A stretch of 64,000 nucleotides of DNA, from assembly GCA_963726065.1 (NCBI GenBank), contig CAVSAU010000010.1:203516-267515 (forward strand), given 5' to 3'. The notes under the pieces are model-generated. The model did no database searches and was not told where the DNA came from. It saw only the letters and a program-made list of their open reading frames with translations. The position numbers were made by a program, and so were the translations under genes. Shown piece by piece: positions 47,583 to 57,847 of the stretch (position 1 is the stretch's first letter; the number at the start of each line of letters is the position of its first letter). The DNA comes from Neomesorhizobium sp963726065 (GTDB lineage Bacteria > Pseudomonadota > Alphaproteobacteria > Rhizobiales > Rhizobiaceae).

Positions 47583-50500
47583 ATGGATCAAACCACCCAG
47601 CAGCAGATACAAGGCGCGGGATACCGGCTGGACGAGCGCTATCTCAAAGCCGAAGGCCGGGTCTTCATGACCGGCACGCAGGCGCTGGTGCGGGTCGCGC
47701 TCGACCAGGCGCGCCGCGACCGCGCCGCCGGTCTCGATACCGCCGGTTTCATCTCCGGCTATCGCGGCTCGCCGCTCGGCGGCGTCGATCTCGAACTGTG
47801 GCGCGCCAAGAAGCTGATCGCCGAAAACCGCATCGAATTCCTGCCGGCGGTGAATGAGGATCTGGCGGCGACGGCGGTGCTCGGCTCGCAGCAGGTCGAG
47901 ACCAACCCCGACCGTACCGTCGAAGGCGTGTTCGGTCTTTGGTACGGGAAGGGGCCTGGCGTCGACCGCGCCGGCGACGCGCTGAAGCATGGCAACGCCT
48001 ACGGCTCCTCGCCGCATGGCGGCGTGCTGGTTGTGGCCGGCGACGATCATGGCTGCGTTTCATCGTCTATGCCGCACCAGTCGGACGTCGCTTTCATGGC
48101 GTGGTTCATGCCGACGTTGAACCCCGCTTCGGTGGCCGAATATCCGGCGTTCGGCGAATATGGCTACGCGCTGTCGCGCTTTTCCGGCATGTGGGTGGGA
48201 TTCAAAGCAATTTCGGAGACGGTGGAGTCAGGCGCTTCCGTCGACATCTCGCCGCCGCGCGTCTTCAACGAACCCGACTTCACCGCACCGCCCGGCGGCC
48301 TCCACTATCGCTGGCCGGACCTGCCCGGCCCGCAGATCGAGGAACGCATGGAGGCGAAGAAACACGCCGTATTCGCCTTCGCCGAGGCCAATCCGATCGA
48401 TCGGCACATCTATGTGGTTCCGCATGCCACCTACGGCATCGTCACCACCGGCAAGGCGCATCTCGACCTGATGGAGGCGCTGCGGCTTCTGGGTCTCGGT
48501 GAGGCTGAATGCCGGCGCATCGGCATCGACATCTACAAGGTCGGGATGGTGTGGCCGCTGGCGCGCCGCGACGCGCTGGACTTCGTGCGCGACAAGCATG
48601 AGATCCTGGTCGTCGAGGAAAAGCGCGGCATCATCGAGAGCCAGTTCAAGGAATATTTCTACGACTATCCCGGCCACAAGCCACGCGCCATGGTGGGCAA
48701 GCGCGACGAGGCGGGAGAGCGGCTGATCCCATGGACCGGCGAGCTTTCGCCTCGCCTGCTGGCTCCGATCGTCGCCAAGCGGCTCGATGCGGTGTTTCCC
48801 GGCCTTGGGCTCACCGAGAAGGCTGCAGCGCTGTCGCCGGAAGCCGGCCGGCTGATCCAGGTTCCGGGCGCGGCGCGCACGCCCTATTTCTGTTCGGGCT
48901 GCCCCCACAATTCCTCGACCAAGGTGCCGGAAGGCTCCAAGGCGCTGGCCGGTATTGGCTGCCATTTCATGGCAAGCTGGATGGATCGGGAGACAAGCTC
49001 GCTGATCCAGATGGGCGGCGAAGGAGTAAACTGGGTGGCGTCGTCGAAATTTACCGGCAACGGCCACATCTTCCAGAATCTCGGCGAGGGCACCTACTAC
49101 CATTCCGGCTCTATGGCGATCCGCCAGGCGATCGCAGCGAAAGCCAACATCACCTACAAGATCCTGTACAACGACGCGGTGGCGATGACGGGCGGCCAAC
49201 CGGTCGACGGACCTGTCAGCGTGCACGCCATCGCCCAGACAATTCGGGCGGAGGGCGTCGAGCGGATCGCACTGGTTTCCGATGATCCGGACAAATTCAA
49301 CCCGGCCGAATTGCCAAAAGGCGTCACCATCCACCACCGCCGCGACCTTGATCCGGTGCAGCGCGAATTGCGCGCCGTGCCGGGTGTTTCGGCGCTGATC
49401 TACGAGCAGGCCTGCGCCACCGAGAAACGGCGGCGGCGCAAGCGCGGCACGCTGGAAGACCCCAAGCGTTTCGCCTTCATCAACGAACTGGTGTGCGAGG
49501 GCTGTGGCGACTGCTCGGTGGAATCGAACTGCCTGAGCGTGGAACCGAAGGAGACGCCGTTCGGGCGCAAGCGCAAGATCAACCTGTCGAGCTGCAACAA
49601 GGACTTTTCCTGCCTCAATGGGTTCTGCCCGAGCTTCGTCACGGTGGAGGGCGCAACGCGCCGGAAGGCGGCTGCCGGCAGCGGTTTCGTGGACAAGGCG
49701 CGGAAATTGCCGAGCCCGGCGTTGCCCTCGCTCGACAAACCGTACGACCTGCTGGTCACCGGCGTCGGCGGCACCGGTGTGATTACCGTCGGCGCGGTGA
49801 TCACCATGGCAGCGCACCTCGAAGGCAAGGGCGCGTCGGTGCTGGATTTCACCGGTTTCGCGCAGAAATTCGGCCCGGTGCTGAGCTTTATCCGCCTCGG
49901 TCGCAAGCCCGATGACATCAACCAGGTGCGCATAGACCAGGGCGCAGCCGATGCGCTGATCGGCTGCGATCTCGTCGTGTCCTCGTCGCCGAAGGCATCG
50001 ACGGTCTATCGCCTGGGAACGAAGGCGGTGGTCAACGCTGCCGAAATGCCGACCGGCGACATTGTGCGCTTCCGCGATGCCGACCTTGCGTCGCGGACGC
50101 GGCTCGCAGCGATCGCCAGGGTGCTGGGCAGCGAAAATGTCGACACCTTCAACGCCAACAAACTGGCAGAGAAGTTGTTCGGCGATACGGTTTTCGCCAA
50201 CATGATCATGCTAGGGTTCGCCTGGCAAAAAGGGCTTGTTCCGGTGTCCCTGGAGGCGCTGATGCAGGCTGTGACGCTAAACGGCGTCGAGGTCGACAAG
50301 AACCGGCAAGCATTCGCCGCCGGCCGCCTCGCTCGCGTCGACCGGGCCTTTGCCGAACCGGATACCGCGCCTGCCGCAGAAACGCTGGATGAGGTGATCG
50401 CACGGCGCGCGGCGTTCCTGCGCGACTATCAGAACGATGCCTGGGCAGCGCGTTACAGGTCCACCGTCGAGCGCGTGCGGGCAGCCGAACGACCGTTTGC

Positions 50501-51029
50501 CTCAGAGGTGCTGACCGACGCAGTGGCGCGCTCGCTGTTCAAGCTGATGTCCTACAAGGACGAATACGAGGTGGCGCGGCTGCACATGGAAACTGGCTTT
50601 CTCGACGAACTGCGGCGGAACTTCGAGGGCGATTTCAAGGTGAATTACCACCTTGCGCCGCCGCTCTTGCCACTCGGCAAGGATGCGCGCGGCAGGCCGC
50701 GCAAGAAACAGTTCGGCCAGTGGATGCAGGCGCCGTTCAGGCTGCTGACGTGGATGAAGGGGCTGCGGGGCACCGCCTTCGACGTTTTCGGATACACCGC
50801 CGAGCGACGCATGGAGCGCGACCTGATCGCGTGGTACGAAGATCTGATCGCGACGATACTGGCCCGGCTCGGCGAAAGCGGGCCGCAGGCGCAGCTCGCG
50901 CTCGCCCGGGCGCCGATGGACATCCGCGGCTACGGTCCGGTCAAGGTGGAGGCGGTGAAAAAGGTGAAGGCAAATGTCGCTGACATGCTGGCACCGAAGC
51001 CCGAACCGGCCTATCAGACGGCGGCCTAA
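47583..51029 (+). CDS. indolepyruvate ferredoxin oxidoreductase, fused alpha/beta-gamma type
   Basis: 1148 aa, intact. It decarboxylates arylpyruvates (indolepyruvate, phenylpyruvate, 4-hydroxyphenylpyruvate) to aryl-acetyl-CoA with ferredoxin-type electron transfer. N-terminal pyrimidine-binding part: GFISGYRGSPLGGVD. The TPP part has FCSGCPHNSSTKVPEG and IGCHFMASWM, MGGEGVNW. The iron-sulfur region is LVCEGCGDCSVESNCLSVEP. The gamma domain has LLVTGVGGTGVITVGAVITMAA and FTGFAQKFGPVLSFIRLG. The fused aerobic form is common in rhizobia. GGAGGGAG precedes ATG 47583. Confidence 0.92.
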   Translation: MDQTTQQQIQGAGYRLDERYLKAEGRVFMTGTQALVRVALDQARRDRAAGLDTAGFISGYRGSPLGGVDLELWRAKKLIAENRIEFLPAVNEDLAATAVLGSQQVETNPDRTVEGVFGLWYGKGPGVDRAGDALKHGNAYGSSPHGGVLVVAGDDHGCVSSSMPHQSDVAFMAWFMPTLNPASVAEYPAFGEYGYALSRFSGMWVGFKAISETVESGASVDISPPRVFNEPDFTAPPGGLHYRWPDLPGPQIEERMEAKKHAVFAFAEANPIDRHIYVVPHATYGIVTTGKAHLDLMEALRLLGLGEAECRRIGIDIYKVGMVWPLARRDALDFVRDKHEILVVEEKRGIIESQFKEYFYDYPGHKPRAMVGKRDEAGERLIPWTGELSPRLLAPIVAKRLDAVFPGLGLTEKAAALSPEAGRLIQVPGAARTPYFCSGCPHNSSTKVPEGSKALAGIGCHFMASWMDRETSSLIQMGGEGVNWVASSKFTGNGHIFQNLGEGTYYHSGSMAIRQAIAAKANITYKILYNDAVAMTGGQPVDGPVSVHAIAQTIRAEGVERIALVSDDPDKFNPAELPKGVTIHHRRDLDPVQRELRAVPGVSALIYEQACATEKRRRRKRGTLEDPKRFAFINELVCEGCGDCSVESNCLSVEPKETPFGRKRKINLSSCNKDFSCLNGFCPSFVTVEGATRRKAAAGSGFVDKARKLPSPALPSLDKPYDLLVTGVGGTGVITVGAVITMAAHLEGKGASVLDFTGFAQKFGPVLSFIRLGRKPDDINQVRIDQGAADALIGCDLVVSSSPKASTVYRLGTKAVVNAAEMPTGDIVRFRDADLASRTRLAAIARVLGSENVDTFNANKLAEKLFGDTVFANMIMLGFAWQKGLVPVSLEALMQAVTLNGVEVDKNRQAFAAGRLARVDRAFAEPDTAPAAETLDEVIARRAAFLRDYQNDAWAARYRSTVERVRAAERPFASEVLTDAVARSLFKLMSYKDEYEVARLHMETGFLDELRRNFEGDFKVNYHLAPPLLPLGKDARGRPRKKQFGQWMQAPFRLLTWMKGLRGTAFDVFGYTAERRMERDLIAWYEDLIATILARLGESGPQAQLALARAPMDIRGYGPVKVEAVKKVKANVADMLAPKPEPAYQTAA

Positions 51030-51051
51030 TCTTTTTCGGGATTGTCTTTCC

Positions 51052-52236
51052 ATGTTCGAGACGCTGCAGCCTGCCCAGCCTGACAAGATCCTCGCCCTGA
51101 TCGGCATGTACCGTGAGGACCCGCGGCCGGGCAAGATCGACCTCGGTGTCGGCGTCTACAAGGATGAGCACGGCAAGACCGTCATCATGCGGGCGGTGCG
51201 CGAGGCCGAACAGCGGCTTTACCAGACACAGAGCACCAAGACTTATCTCGGCCTTGCCGGCGATGTCGCCTTCAACGCGGCGATGGTCACGCTGGTGTTC
51301 GGCACGAATGCCGACACGAAGCGCATCCGCGCCTGCCAGGCGCCCGGCGGTTCCGGCGCTTTGCGGATTCTCGGCGAATTGCTGGCGAAGGTGCGGCCGG
51401 GCGCTACGGTCTGGCTCTCCGACCCGACCTGGCCGAACCATTTGCCGATGATGAAGGCGGCCGGGCTTGTTACGCGTGACTATCCCTATTTCGACCCCGC
51501 CACCGGCGCCGTGCGCTTCGACGCGATGATGGAAACGCTGGGCGCGGCCAAGGCAGGCGACATCGTTCTTCTGCATGGCTGCTGCCACAACCCGACCGGC
51601 GCCAACCTGGACCGGGACCAGTGGACGGCGCTGGCCGACCTTATCGTCGCGCGCGGCCTGTTTCCCTTCGTCGACATCGCCTACCAGGGGTTTGGCGACG
51701 GGCTCGACGAGGACGCCGAGGGACTGCGCATCCTTGCCGCCAAGGCGCCTGAGATGGCGGTCGCGGCGAGCTGCTCGAAGAATTTCTCGGTTTACCGGGA
51801 CCGTGTCGGCGCGGCGATGCTGATGGGACGCAACGAAACTGAGGCGAATGTCGCTGTCGGACAATTACAGGCGGTGACGCGCGGCATGTATTCGATGCCG
51901 CCGGATCATGGCGCCGCCGCCGTGCGCATCATTCTCGAAGATGACGCTCTGCGCGCCGATTGGCTGGCCGAACTCGAAGCGATGCGCCTGCGCATGGTGT
52001 CACTGCGAGAAGGGCTTGCCGAGGCGCTGCGGCGGCAGTCCAATTCCGACCGCTACGATTTCGTGGCGCGTCACCGCGGCATGTTCTCGCGCCTTGGCAT
52101 CAGCCCAGAACAGGTAGAACGCCTGCGCGTTGAGCACGGCATCTACATCGTCGGCGACAGCCGCATCAATGTCGCAGGCCTGCCGGGAGACCGGCTGGAC
52201 CACCTCGCCAAGGCGATCGTAGCCGTCACCAGCTAA
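51052..52236 (+). CDS. tyrB: aromatic amino-acid aminotransferase (class I, PLP)
   Basis: 394 aa from ATG 51052, 22 bases after the ior stop. KIDLGVGVYKDEHGKT, QAPGGSGALRI and HGCCHNPTGANLD are class I aminotransferase motifs. The PLP-binding lysine lies in VAASCSKNFSVYRDRVG, and the C-terminal Arg in DSRINVAGLPGDRLD. It would convert Phe, Tyr or Trp to the arylpyruvate used by the preceding enzyme, making a two-step catabolic operon. Confidence 0.9.
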   Translation: MFETLQPAQPDKILALIGMYREDPRPGKIDLGVGVYKDEHGKTVIMRAVREAEQRLYQTQSTKTYLGLAGDVAFNAAMVTLVFGTNADTKRIRACQAPGGSGALRILGELLAKVRPGATVWLSDPTWPNHLPMMKAAGLVTRDYPYFDPATGAVRFDAMMETLGAAKAGDIVLLHGCCHNPTGANLDRDQWTALADLIVARGLFPFVDIAYQGFGDGLDEDAEGLRILAAKAPEMAVAASCSKNFSVYRDRVGAAMLMGRNETEANVAVGQLQAVTRGMYSMPPDHGAAAVRIILEDDALRADWLAELEAMRLRMVSLREGLAEALRRQSNSDRYDFVARHRGMFSRLGISPEQVERLRVEHGIYIVGDSRINVAGLPGDRLDHLAKAIVAVTS

Positions 52237-53267
52237 CCTGCAACGATAGGCCAGGTATCGGAGAGCCGGTAGCCGGACGGCCAGGGATCGTCGGGGTCGA
52301 GCATCAGCTGGTACGTGCCGGTGACCCAGGCGCGGCCGGAAATCTCCGGCACGATGGCCCGGCGGCCGGCGACTACCGTCTCTCTGAGGATGCGGCACTC
52401 GAACGCGGAATTGATGATCGAGTGGCCGGTGAAGCGCTGGCCGACCTTCATCAGCCCGCGCGCATGAAGCACCGCCATGCGCGCCGAGCAGCCCGTGCCG
52501 GTTGGCGAGCGGTCGAGCTTGGCAGGTTGGATGACAACGGTGTTGCGACCGTGCAGCACGCCGTCCTTTTCTTCGATAGGGAGCGTGAGCTGGCAGAACG
52601 AGATGTGGTCCCACTCCGGGTTTTCGGGGTGCAAGAAGCCGAGCTGCTCGTTGGCGGCGCGCGTTATCCTGATGCCGGTTTCGGCAAGCTCGCGGGCTTC
52701 GTCGGGCGACACTGCAAACCCCAGCGCGCGAGCGTCGGCGATGACGAAGCTGTCGCCGCCATAGGCGGTGTCGACCGTCAGCGTGCCGAGGCCCGCGACT
52801 TCGAGTTTCGCATCGAGATTGTCGGCGAAGGACGCCACATTGGTGACCGCGATCCGCTCGGCCTTGCCATTGCGGCAGACCGCCGCGACCTCGACCAGGC
52901 CGCCGGGTGCTTCCAACACAAATCGCGTTTCCGGCTCCTGCATGGGGACGATGCCGCTATCGAGCAGAACCGTCGAAACGCAGATGGAATTGGAGCCGGA
53001 CATCGGCGGCGTGTCCTCCGGTTCCATGATGATGAAGCCCATTGCTGCACGAGGGTCTGTTGGCGGAACCAGCAGGTTGACGTGCCTGAAGACGCCGCCG
53101 CGCGGTTCGTTGAGCACAAAGTTCCGCAGGGCCTTGTCTTCGGCAATGAAACGCCGCTGCTCCCAAAGCGTTTGGCCGGGTGGCGGCGCCACACCGCCAA
53201 CGATGACATCGCCCACCTCGCCTTCGGCATGGCAGGAAACGATGTGGATGATTTTGCTGCTGCGCAT
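52233..53267 (-). CDS. proline racemase superfamily (hydroxyproline epimerase/dehydratase), Ser-Cys variant
   Basis: 344 aa. The fold is clear from SKIIHIVSCHAEGEVGDVIVGG and HVNLLVPP. The first active-site position is Ser rather than Cys (PPMSGSNSICVSTVLLDSG), while the second keeps Cys (SPTGTGCSARMAVLHARG). Classical 4-hydroxyproline epimerases have Cys-Cys and trans-3-hydroxyproline dehydratases have Cys-Thr. Ser-Cys members form their own group with mixed epimerase/dehydratase activity. Convergent with tyrB (4-base overlap). Confidence 0.85.
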   Translation of the reverse strand: MRSSKIIHIVSCHAEGEVGDVIVGGVAPPPGQTLWEQRRFIAEDKALRNFVLNEPRGGVFRHVNLLVPPTDPRAAMGFIIMEPEDTPPMSGSNSICVSTVLLDSGIVPMQEPETRFVLEAPGGLVEVAAVCRNGKAERIAVTNVASFADNLDAKLEVAGLGTLTVDTAYGGDSFVIADARALGFAVSPDEARELAETGIRITRAANEQLGFLHPENPEWDHISFCQLTLPIEEKDGVLHGRNTVVIQPAKLDRSPTGTGCSARMAVLHARGLMKVGQRFTGHSIINSAFECRILRETVVAGRRAIVPEISGRAWVTGTYQLMLDPDDPWPSGYRLSDTWPIVAG

Positions 53268-53415
53268 GCTTGCCCTCTCGCGATACGGCCGCCGCAGTCA
53301 TAGAGCGGAATGCATCCGGGTTGAACCGGGCATTGCGCTCTATCTGTTGTTTAGTCGTATGTGTGCGATGCCTGGTGAGTTAGCCCGGCGACAAAATGCG
53401 CTGGGAAACGGAGTC

Positions 53416-54300
53416 TCAGGCCACGCCGGCACGGATAGGCGCGTCCCGGTCGGCCTGAAGAAGGCGCATGTTGCGGGCGTCGTTGGCGAGGATGTTGAAG
53501 CAGTCGCCGCCGAACCATTCGAGCGACGCATCGACATCATCTCGCTGGAACACCTCGTCCAGGAATTCCAGATAGTCCACGGCGCCGCCGAAGAGAGGCG
53601 TCATTCCGGTTCGCTTGCCCGCTGCCGCGTAGACATTGGCCGGCTCGAATACCGCAAGGTCGGCGCGCGAACGCACGTTTTTCAAATGGTAGTGCCGAAT
53701 GTGCGGCAGAGGACACGATGCGCGGCCACCGGATCGTCGCCGCCCTCCCAGACGTGCAAGGTGTCGAAATTGATGCCGAGTGCAGGGTGATCGGCCTCTT
53801 CGATCAGCCGCTGCGTCGACGACAGCGTGTCGGCAAACGTTCCAGGGTGTGTCTCGACCAGGATTTGGCAGCCCTGATCCTCTGCGATCATGCAGGCGTC
53901 CTTGAGCCGGGCCGAGAGCCGCCAGCGGCCTTCGGGCGAAATATTGCGGCTGGATGTTTTTCCCGCGAAGGTGCGCACTTTGCCAGCGCCCCAGCCGCGG
54001 GCAAGGCGGCAGAGATTCGACGTGGCATAGCGGAGCGACGCCAAGTCCTCGTCGAGGGGAGGGTAGTCGCTGAGCATCGGCACGGAAAGTCCGAACGCCG
54101 CCATCCAGCCGCGTCGCGGTCGGTCATAGCTGCATGTTGCGGGCGTGCGCGGCCCAGAGTTTGATGCCCTGGAAATTGAGATAACGTTTCGTCGCCTGGC
54201 AGCTCAGGAAAATCCTCTCGATAAGCTCCACATCGACCTGCCGATGTGTCGCCGATCCGTTCTCCGTGGCTGCGAGCACGAGCAGATGCAAGGCAAGCAG
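53416..54300 (-). pseudogene. AsbF/3-dehydroshikimate-dehydratase-like TIM-barrel protein, frameshifted
   Basis: Readable segments across three frames are FQGIKLWAAHARNM (54130-54180), FGLSVPMLSDYPPLDEDLASL and GKVRTFAGKTSS, then QILVETHPGTFADTLSSTQRLIEEADHPALGINFDTLHVWEGG. After a break near 53690 come HYHLKNVRSRADLAVFEPANVYAAAGKRTGMTPLF and ASLEWFGGDCFNIL. The pattern fits the AsbF group of sugar-isomerase-like barrels that convert 3-dehydroshikimate to protocatechuate. At least two indels break it and the N-terminal ~25 residues cannot be recovered with confidence. Confidence 0.7.
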
Positions 54301-54729
54301 AGGCTCTATCTCGCGCCAGTTCGGACCGGCATCCTGGCGGATCCAGATTTGTCCGACTCTGCCCGCGCCGGATCTCCCGGCGGAAAAACCGGGCAGCACG
54401 GCGACGCGATGTGGCCACGGTGGGGAAACTCCCGTGCTAGCTATGTGGCTGGAGCATCCCTCCAACGCCCGACATTAGACAGGGAAAGCCCCAAGACGAA
54501 TTACGGAAGTGCGGTAACCAACCCGCGGATAAGAGCTTGATCGACCGTCGTCTGAAGGCCCATCCCGTCCCCGTGCTGTCCCCAATCAACGAAGGACAAA
54601 CCTGTGACAAAGGACATGGGGCGGAAAAGTTCATCCATCACCCTTGACCACGGTCATAAGAGCTAGCGGCCACGCGGACATCGCGGAACGAGGCTGTCTC
54701 TCGCCGCCAGTCAGCACGCAATTTGTGTG
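54301..54729. other. intergenic region upstream of the IS481 element
   Basis: About 430 bases with no gene that I can support. The right end adjoins the IS left inverted repeat at 54730. I could not find a clear target duplication on both sides of the IS. Confidence 0.4.
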
Positions 54730-54805
54730 TGTCCTTCCCGAGACATAGGTAACAGAACGTACCGGACACATGGGTAACACTTTTCGCTTTTTGCGGGAGG
54801 TGTTG

Positions 54806-55993
54806 ATGCCGTGGAAGGAGTGTTCGGTAATGGACGAGCGGGTTCGTTTTGTCGGCCGTCTTCTGGACGGCGAAGGGATGAGCGATGTGTGCCGGGAGTT
54901 CGGCATCTCGCGCAAGACCGGCTACAAGATCTTCAACCGCTACAAGGATGATGGGCTTGAGGCGCTGACGGATCGCTCACGGCGGCCGGTGCGCTACGCC
55001 AACCAGTTGCCGGAGCAGATCGAGCGGATGATCGTGACGGCCAAGCGCGACAAGCCGCACTGGGGCGCCAGGAAGATCAGGGAGCTGTTGGTGCGCAGGC
55101 TGGTCGGTGACGTACGCATTCCGGCCAAGAGCACGGTGCATGCGGTGCTCGATCGCCACGGCCTTGTGAAGCGCGCCCGTCAGAGGCGGCGCTTCAAGGC
55201 CGTCGGTACGCCGCTGTCGCAGGCGGCTCAGCCCAACGATCTGTGGTCCGCCGACTTCAAGGGCGAGTTCAAGCTCGGCAATGGTCGCTATTGTTATCCC
55301 TTGACGGTCAGCGACCAGGCCTCGCGCTACGTGCTCGCCTGCGAAGCGCTTGAATCAACCAAGGAACTGCCGGTCATCGAGGCATTCGTGCGGCTCTTCA
55401 AGGAACGCGGCTTGCCGAGCGCCATCAGGAGCGACAACGGCCTGCCCTTCGCAAGCCCGAACGGCCTCTACAATCTCTCCAAGCTGTCCGTCTTCTGGCT
55501 GAGGCTGGGTATCATGATCGAACGCATCAAACCCGGCAATCCGCAACAGAACGGCCGCCACGAACGCATGCACCGAACGCTCAAGGCCGAGACGACGCGA
55601 CCGGCCGGCTCAAACAGCCTCCAGCAGCAGGCGAGGTTCGATGCCTTCATCAGCGAATTCAACGACGAACGGCCTCATGAGGCGATAGAAATGAAGACCC
55701 CGGCCGAGGTCTACACGCCCTCTTCAAGAGCCTATGAGGGCCTGCCGGAGCTGGAATATCCCTTCCACGACAGGGACGTCCTCGTCACCGCCTGCGGCCG
55801 CATCTGCATGCACAGGAAAAAGATCAACGTCTCGACCGTGCTCGCCGGCCAGAGGCTTGGCATCACCGAAGTCGACGACGGCATTTGGCTCTTGAGCTTC
55901 ATGCACTATGATCTGGGATACATCGATCTGGAACAGAGGACCCTGCAAACCATCGACAACCCGTTCGGCACGAGGTTGTCACCCATGTCTTAG
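54806..55993 (+). CDS. IS481-family transposase
   Basis: 395 aa from ATG 54806 with GGGAGGTG upstream. An N-terminal HTH (RFVGRLLDGEGMSDVCREFGISRKTGYKIF) precedes the DDE core, with Asp in NDLWSADFKGEF, Asp in AIRSDNGLPFAS and Glu in NGRHERMHRTLKAE. The C-terminal IEMKTPAEVYTPSSRAYEGLPELEYPFHDR and FMHYDLGYIDLEQ are typical of the rhizobial group. The gene is intact, and its stop at 55991 falls inside the right terminal repeat. Confidence 0.92.
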   Translation: MPWKECSVMDERVRFVGRLLDGEGMSDVCREFGISRKTGYKIFNRYKDDGLEALTDRSRRPVRYANQLPEQIERMIVTAKRDKPHWGARKIRELLVRRLVGDVRIPAKSTVHAVLDRHGLVKRARQRRRFKAVGTPLSQAAQPNDLWSADFKGEFKLGNGRYCYPLTVSDQASRYVLACEALESTKELPVIEAFVRLFKERGLPSAIRSDNGLPFASPNGLYNLSKLSVFWLRLGIMIERIKPGNPQQNGRHERMHRTLKAETTRPAGSNSLQQQARFDAFISEFNDERPHEAIEMKTPAEVYTPSSRAYEGLPELEYPFHDRDVLVTACGRICMHRKKINVSTVLAGQRLGITEVDDGIWLLSFMHYDLGYIDLEQRTLQTIDNPFGTRLSPMS

Positions 55994-56368
55994 GTACACA
56001 CTGGTACCTATGGTGCGCCAGGAGAAGCTGGCGTGTTCCAGCCGGTGAAAATCCGGCCCGGGTAAGGGGTAGCGCCCGCCCGGTAGCGAGTGTTGCGGCC
56101 GTGCTGGTGACGGCGCGGGCGAAGCGTACACAGCGAGCATGCGGGGTGTGGGGTTGAGCCACGAAATACAGAAGTTTGCAGGGGCCGAGACGGTCATAGG
56201 CGTCGAAGGCAACATGTGCGGAACCGCTATGCGAGGTACCGCCGCCCTGTCGGGGTCAAAGGCCACATCACGCATGCAAGGAACGCGTTGGAACCTGGGA
56301 GATCTGCTGCTTGGCCGGGCGGCGTCAGCTGCACCGGTCCGTATCGGGAAGGCGAGGAGCCGTAGCCG

Positions 56369-57847
56369 ATGACGAACGGGCAGGAGAAGTCTGACTCCGG
56401 CATAGTAGCTGAGAAGCCTGCGAACAAAGGCGGAAAACCGCCAGCGGAGTGGGTGGAGCCAAGGCCGGGGACCAAGGAGAACGTGGGCCAGCAAAGCACG
56501 CACCGGACACAGGGCCGGGCTCGCGTGGCACAGGCGCTGGGCCGCGTACGGCAAGCAGCAAGGCAAAGGAAGAAGGAACGGTTCACCGCGCTCTTCCACC
56601 ACATCAATGTCGACACCCTGCGGACGGCGTTCTACGCACTTAAGCGCGAAGCCGCGCCCGGGGTGGATGGCATGACGTGGCGGGCCTACGAGACAGACCT
56701 TGAGCCGCGGCTCAGGGCTCTGCACGACAGGGTCCAACGGGGAGCGTACCGACCGCAACCGTCGCGCCGGACGTTCATACCGAAGGCGGATGGAAAGCTT
56801 AGGCCGCTGGCGATTGCTGCCCTGGAAGACAAAATCGTCCAAGGGGCAACGGTCATGGTGCTCAACGCCGTCTACGAGGAAGATTTCCTCGGCTTCTCCT
56901 ACGGGTTCCGACCCGGACGGGGACCGCACGATGCGTTGGATGCCCTGTGCGTCGCGATCAACCAGCGGAAGGTGAACTGGATTCTAGACGCCGACATCCG
57001 AAACTTCTTCGGCGAAGTCAGCTGGGAATGGCTTCTTCGCTTTCTGGAGCACAGGATCGGCGACAAGCGCATCACCCGCCTGATCCAGAAATGGCTGAAG
57101 GCGGGCATTCTCGAAGACGGGATCGTCATGGTGGATGACAAGGGGACGGGTCAGGGCTCGGTGATCTCGCCGCTGCTCGCCAACATCTACCTGCACTACT
57201 GTTTCGACCTGTGGGCCGAGCGCTGGCGACGGCGCGAGGCCACCGGCGACATGATCATCGTGCGCTACGCCGATGATCTTGTGCTCGGCTTCGAGCGCGA
57301 GGACGACGCTCGTCGCTTCCTCGATGCGATGCGCGCGAGGCTTGAGGAGTTCATGCTGTCGCTTCATCCGGACAAGACCCGCCTGATTGAGTTCGGCCGC
57401 TTTGCGGCGGTCGATCGCAAGAAGCGCGGGCTCGGCAAACCGGAGACCTACATCTTCCTGGGGTTCACCTTCATCTGCGGAAGGTCACACGTGGGGCGCT
57501 TCCAGCTTCAACGGAAGACCCGGAGCGACCGCATGCGGGCGAAGCTTAAGAACATCAAGGTGGAACTGCGGCAGCGGATGCACTGGCCGATCCCCGAACA
57601 GGGGAAATGGCTGAGGCAGGTCGTGATGGGCCACTTCGGCTACTACGCGGTCCCGACCAACGGCCGGGCGCTTTCGGCGTTCCGGTACCGTGTGGCCGAT
57701 CTCTGGCGGCGGACGCTTCGGCGCCGCAGTCAACGAGACGGCTTCACCTGGGTTCGCATGTCGAAGCTGGCCGACGACTGGCTTCCCCAACCGCGCATCC
57801 TTCACCCCTGGCCAAGCCCGCGCTTTGCCGTCAACCATCCAAGGTAG
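56369..57847 (+). CDS. ltrA: group II intron reverse transcriptase/maturase
   Basis: 492 aa. RT blocks are present in order: FYALKREAAPGVDGMTWRAYE, RRTFIPKADGKLRPLAIAALEDKIVQ, FSYGFRPGRGPHDALDAL and WILDADIRNFFGEVSWEWLL. GTGQGSVISPLLANIYLHY follows, then the catalytic MIIVRYADDLVLGFE. The X/maturase domain follows. There is no C-terminal HNH endonuclease, so retrohoming would rely on single-stranded or transposition intermediates. All catalytic residues are present, so the intron may be active. Confidence 0.92.
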   Translation: MTNGQEKSDSGIVAEKPANKGGKPPAEWVEPRPGTKENVGQQSTHRTQGRARVAQALGRVRQAARQRKKERFTALFHHINVDTLRTAFYALKREAAPGVDGMTWRAYETDLEPRLRALHDRVQRGAYRPQPSRRTFIPKADGKLRPLAIAALEDKIVQGATVMVLNAVYEEDFLGFSYGFRPGRGPHDALDALCVAINQRKVNWILDADIRNFFGEVSWEWLLRFLEHRIGDKRITRLIQKWLKAGILEDGIVMVDDKGTGQGSVISPLLANIYLHYCFDLWAERWRRREATGDMIIVRYADDLVLGFEREDDARRFLDAMRARLEEFMLSLHPDKTRLIEFGRFAAVDRKKRGLGKPETYIFLGFTFICGRSHVGRFQLQRKTRSDRMRAKLKNIKVELRQRMHWPIPEQGKWLRQVVMGHFGYYAVPTNGRALSAFRYRVADLWRRTLRRRSQRDGFTWVRMSKLADDWLPQPRILHPWPSPRFAVNHPR

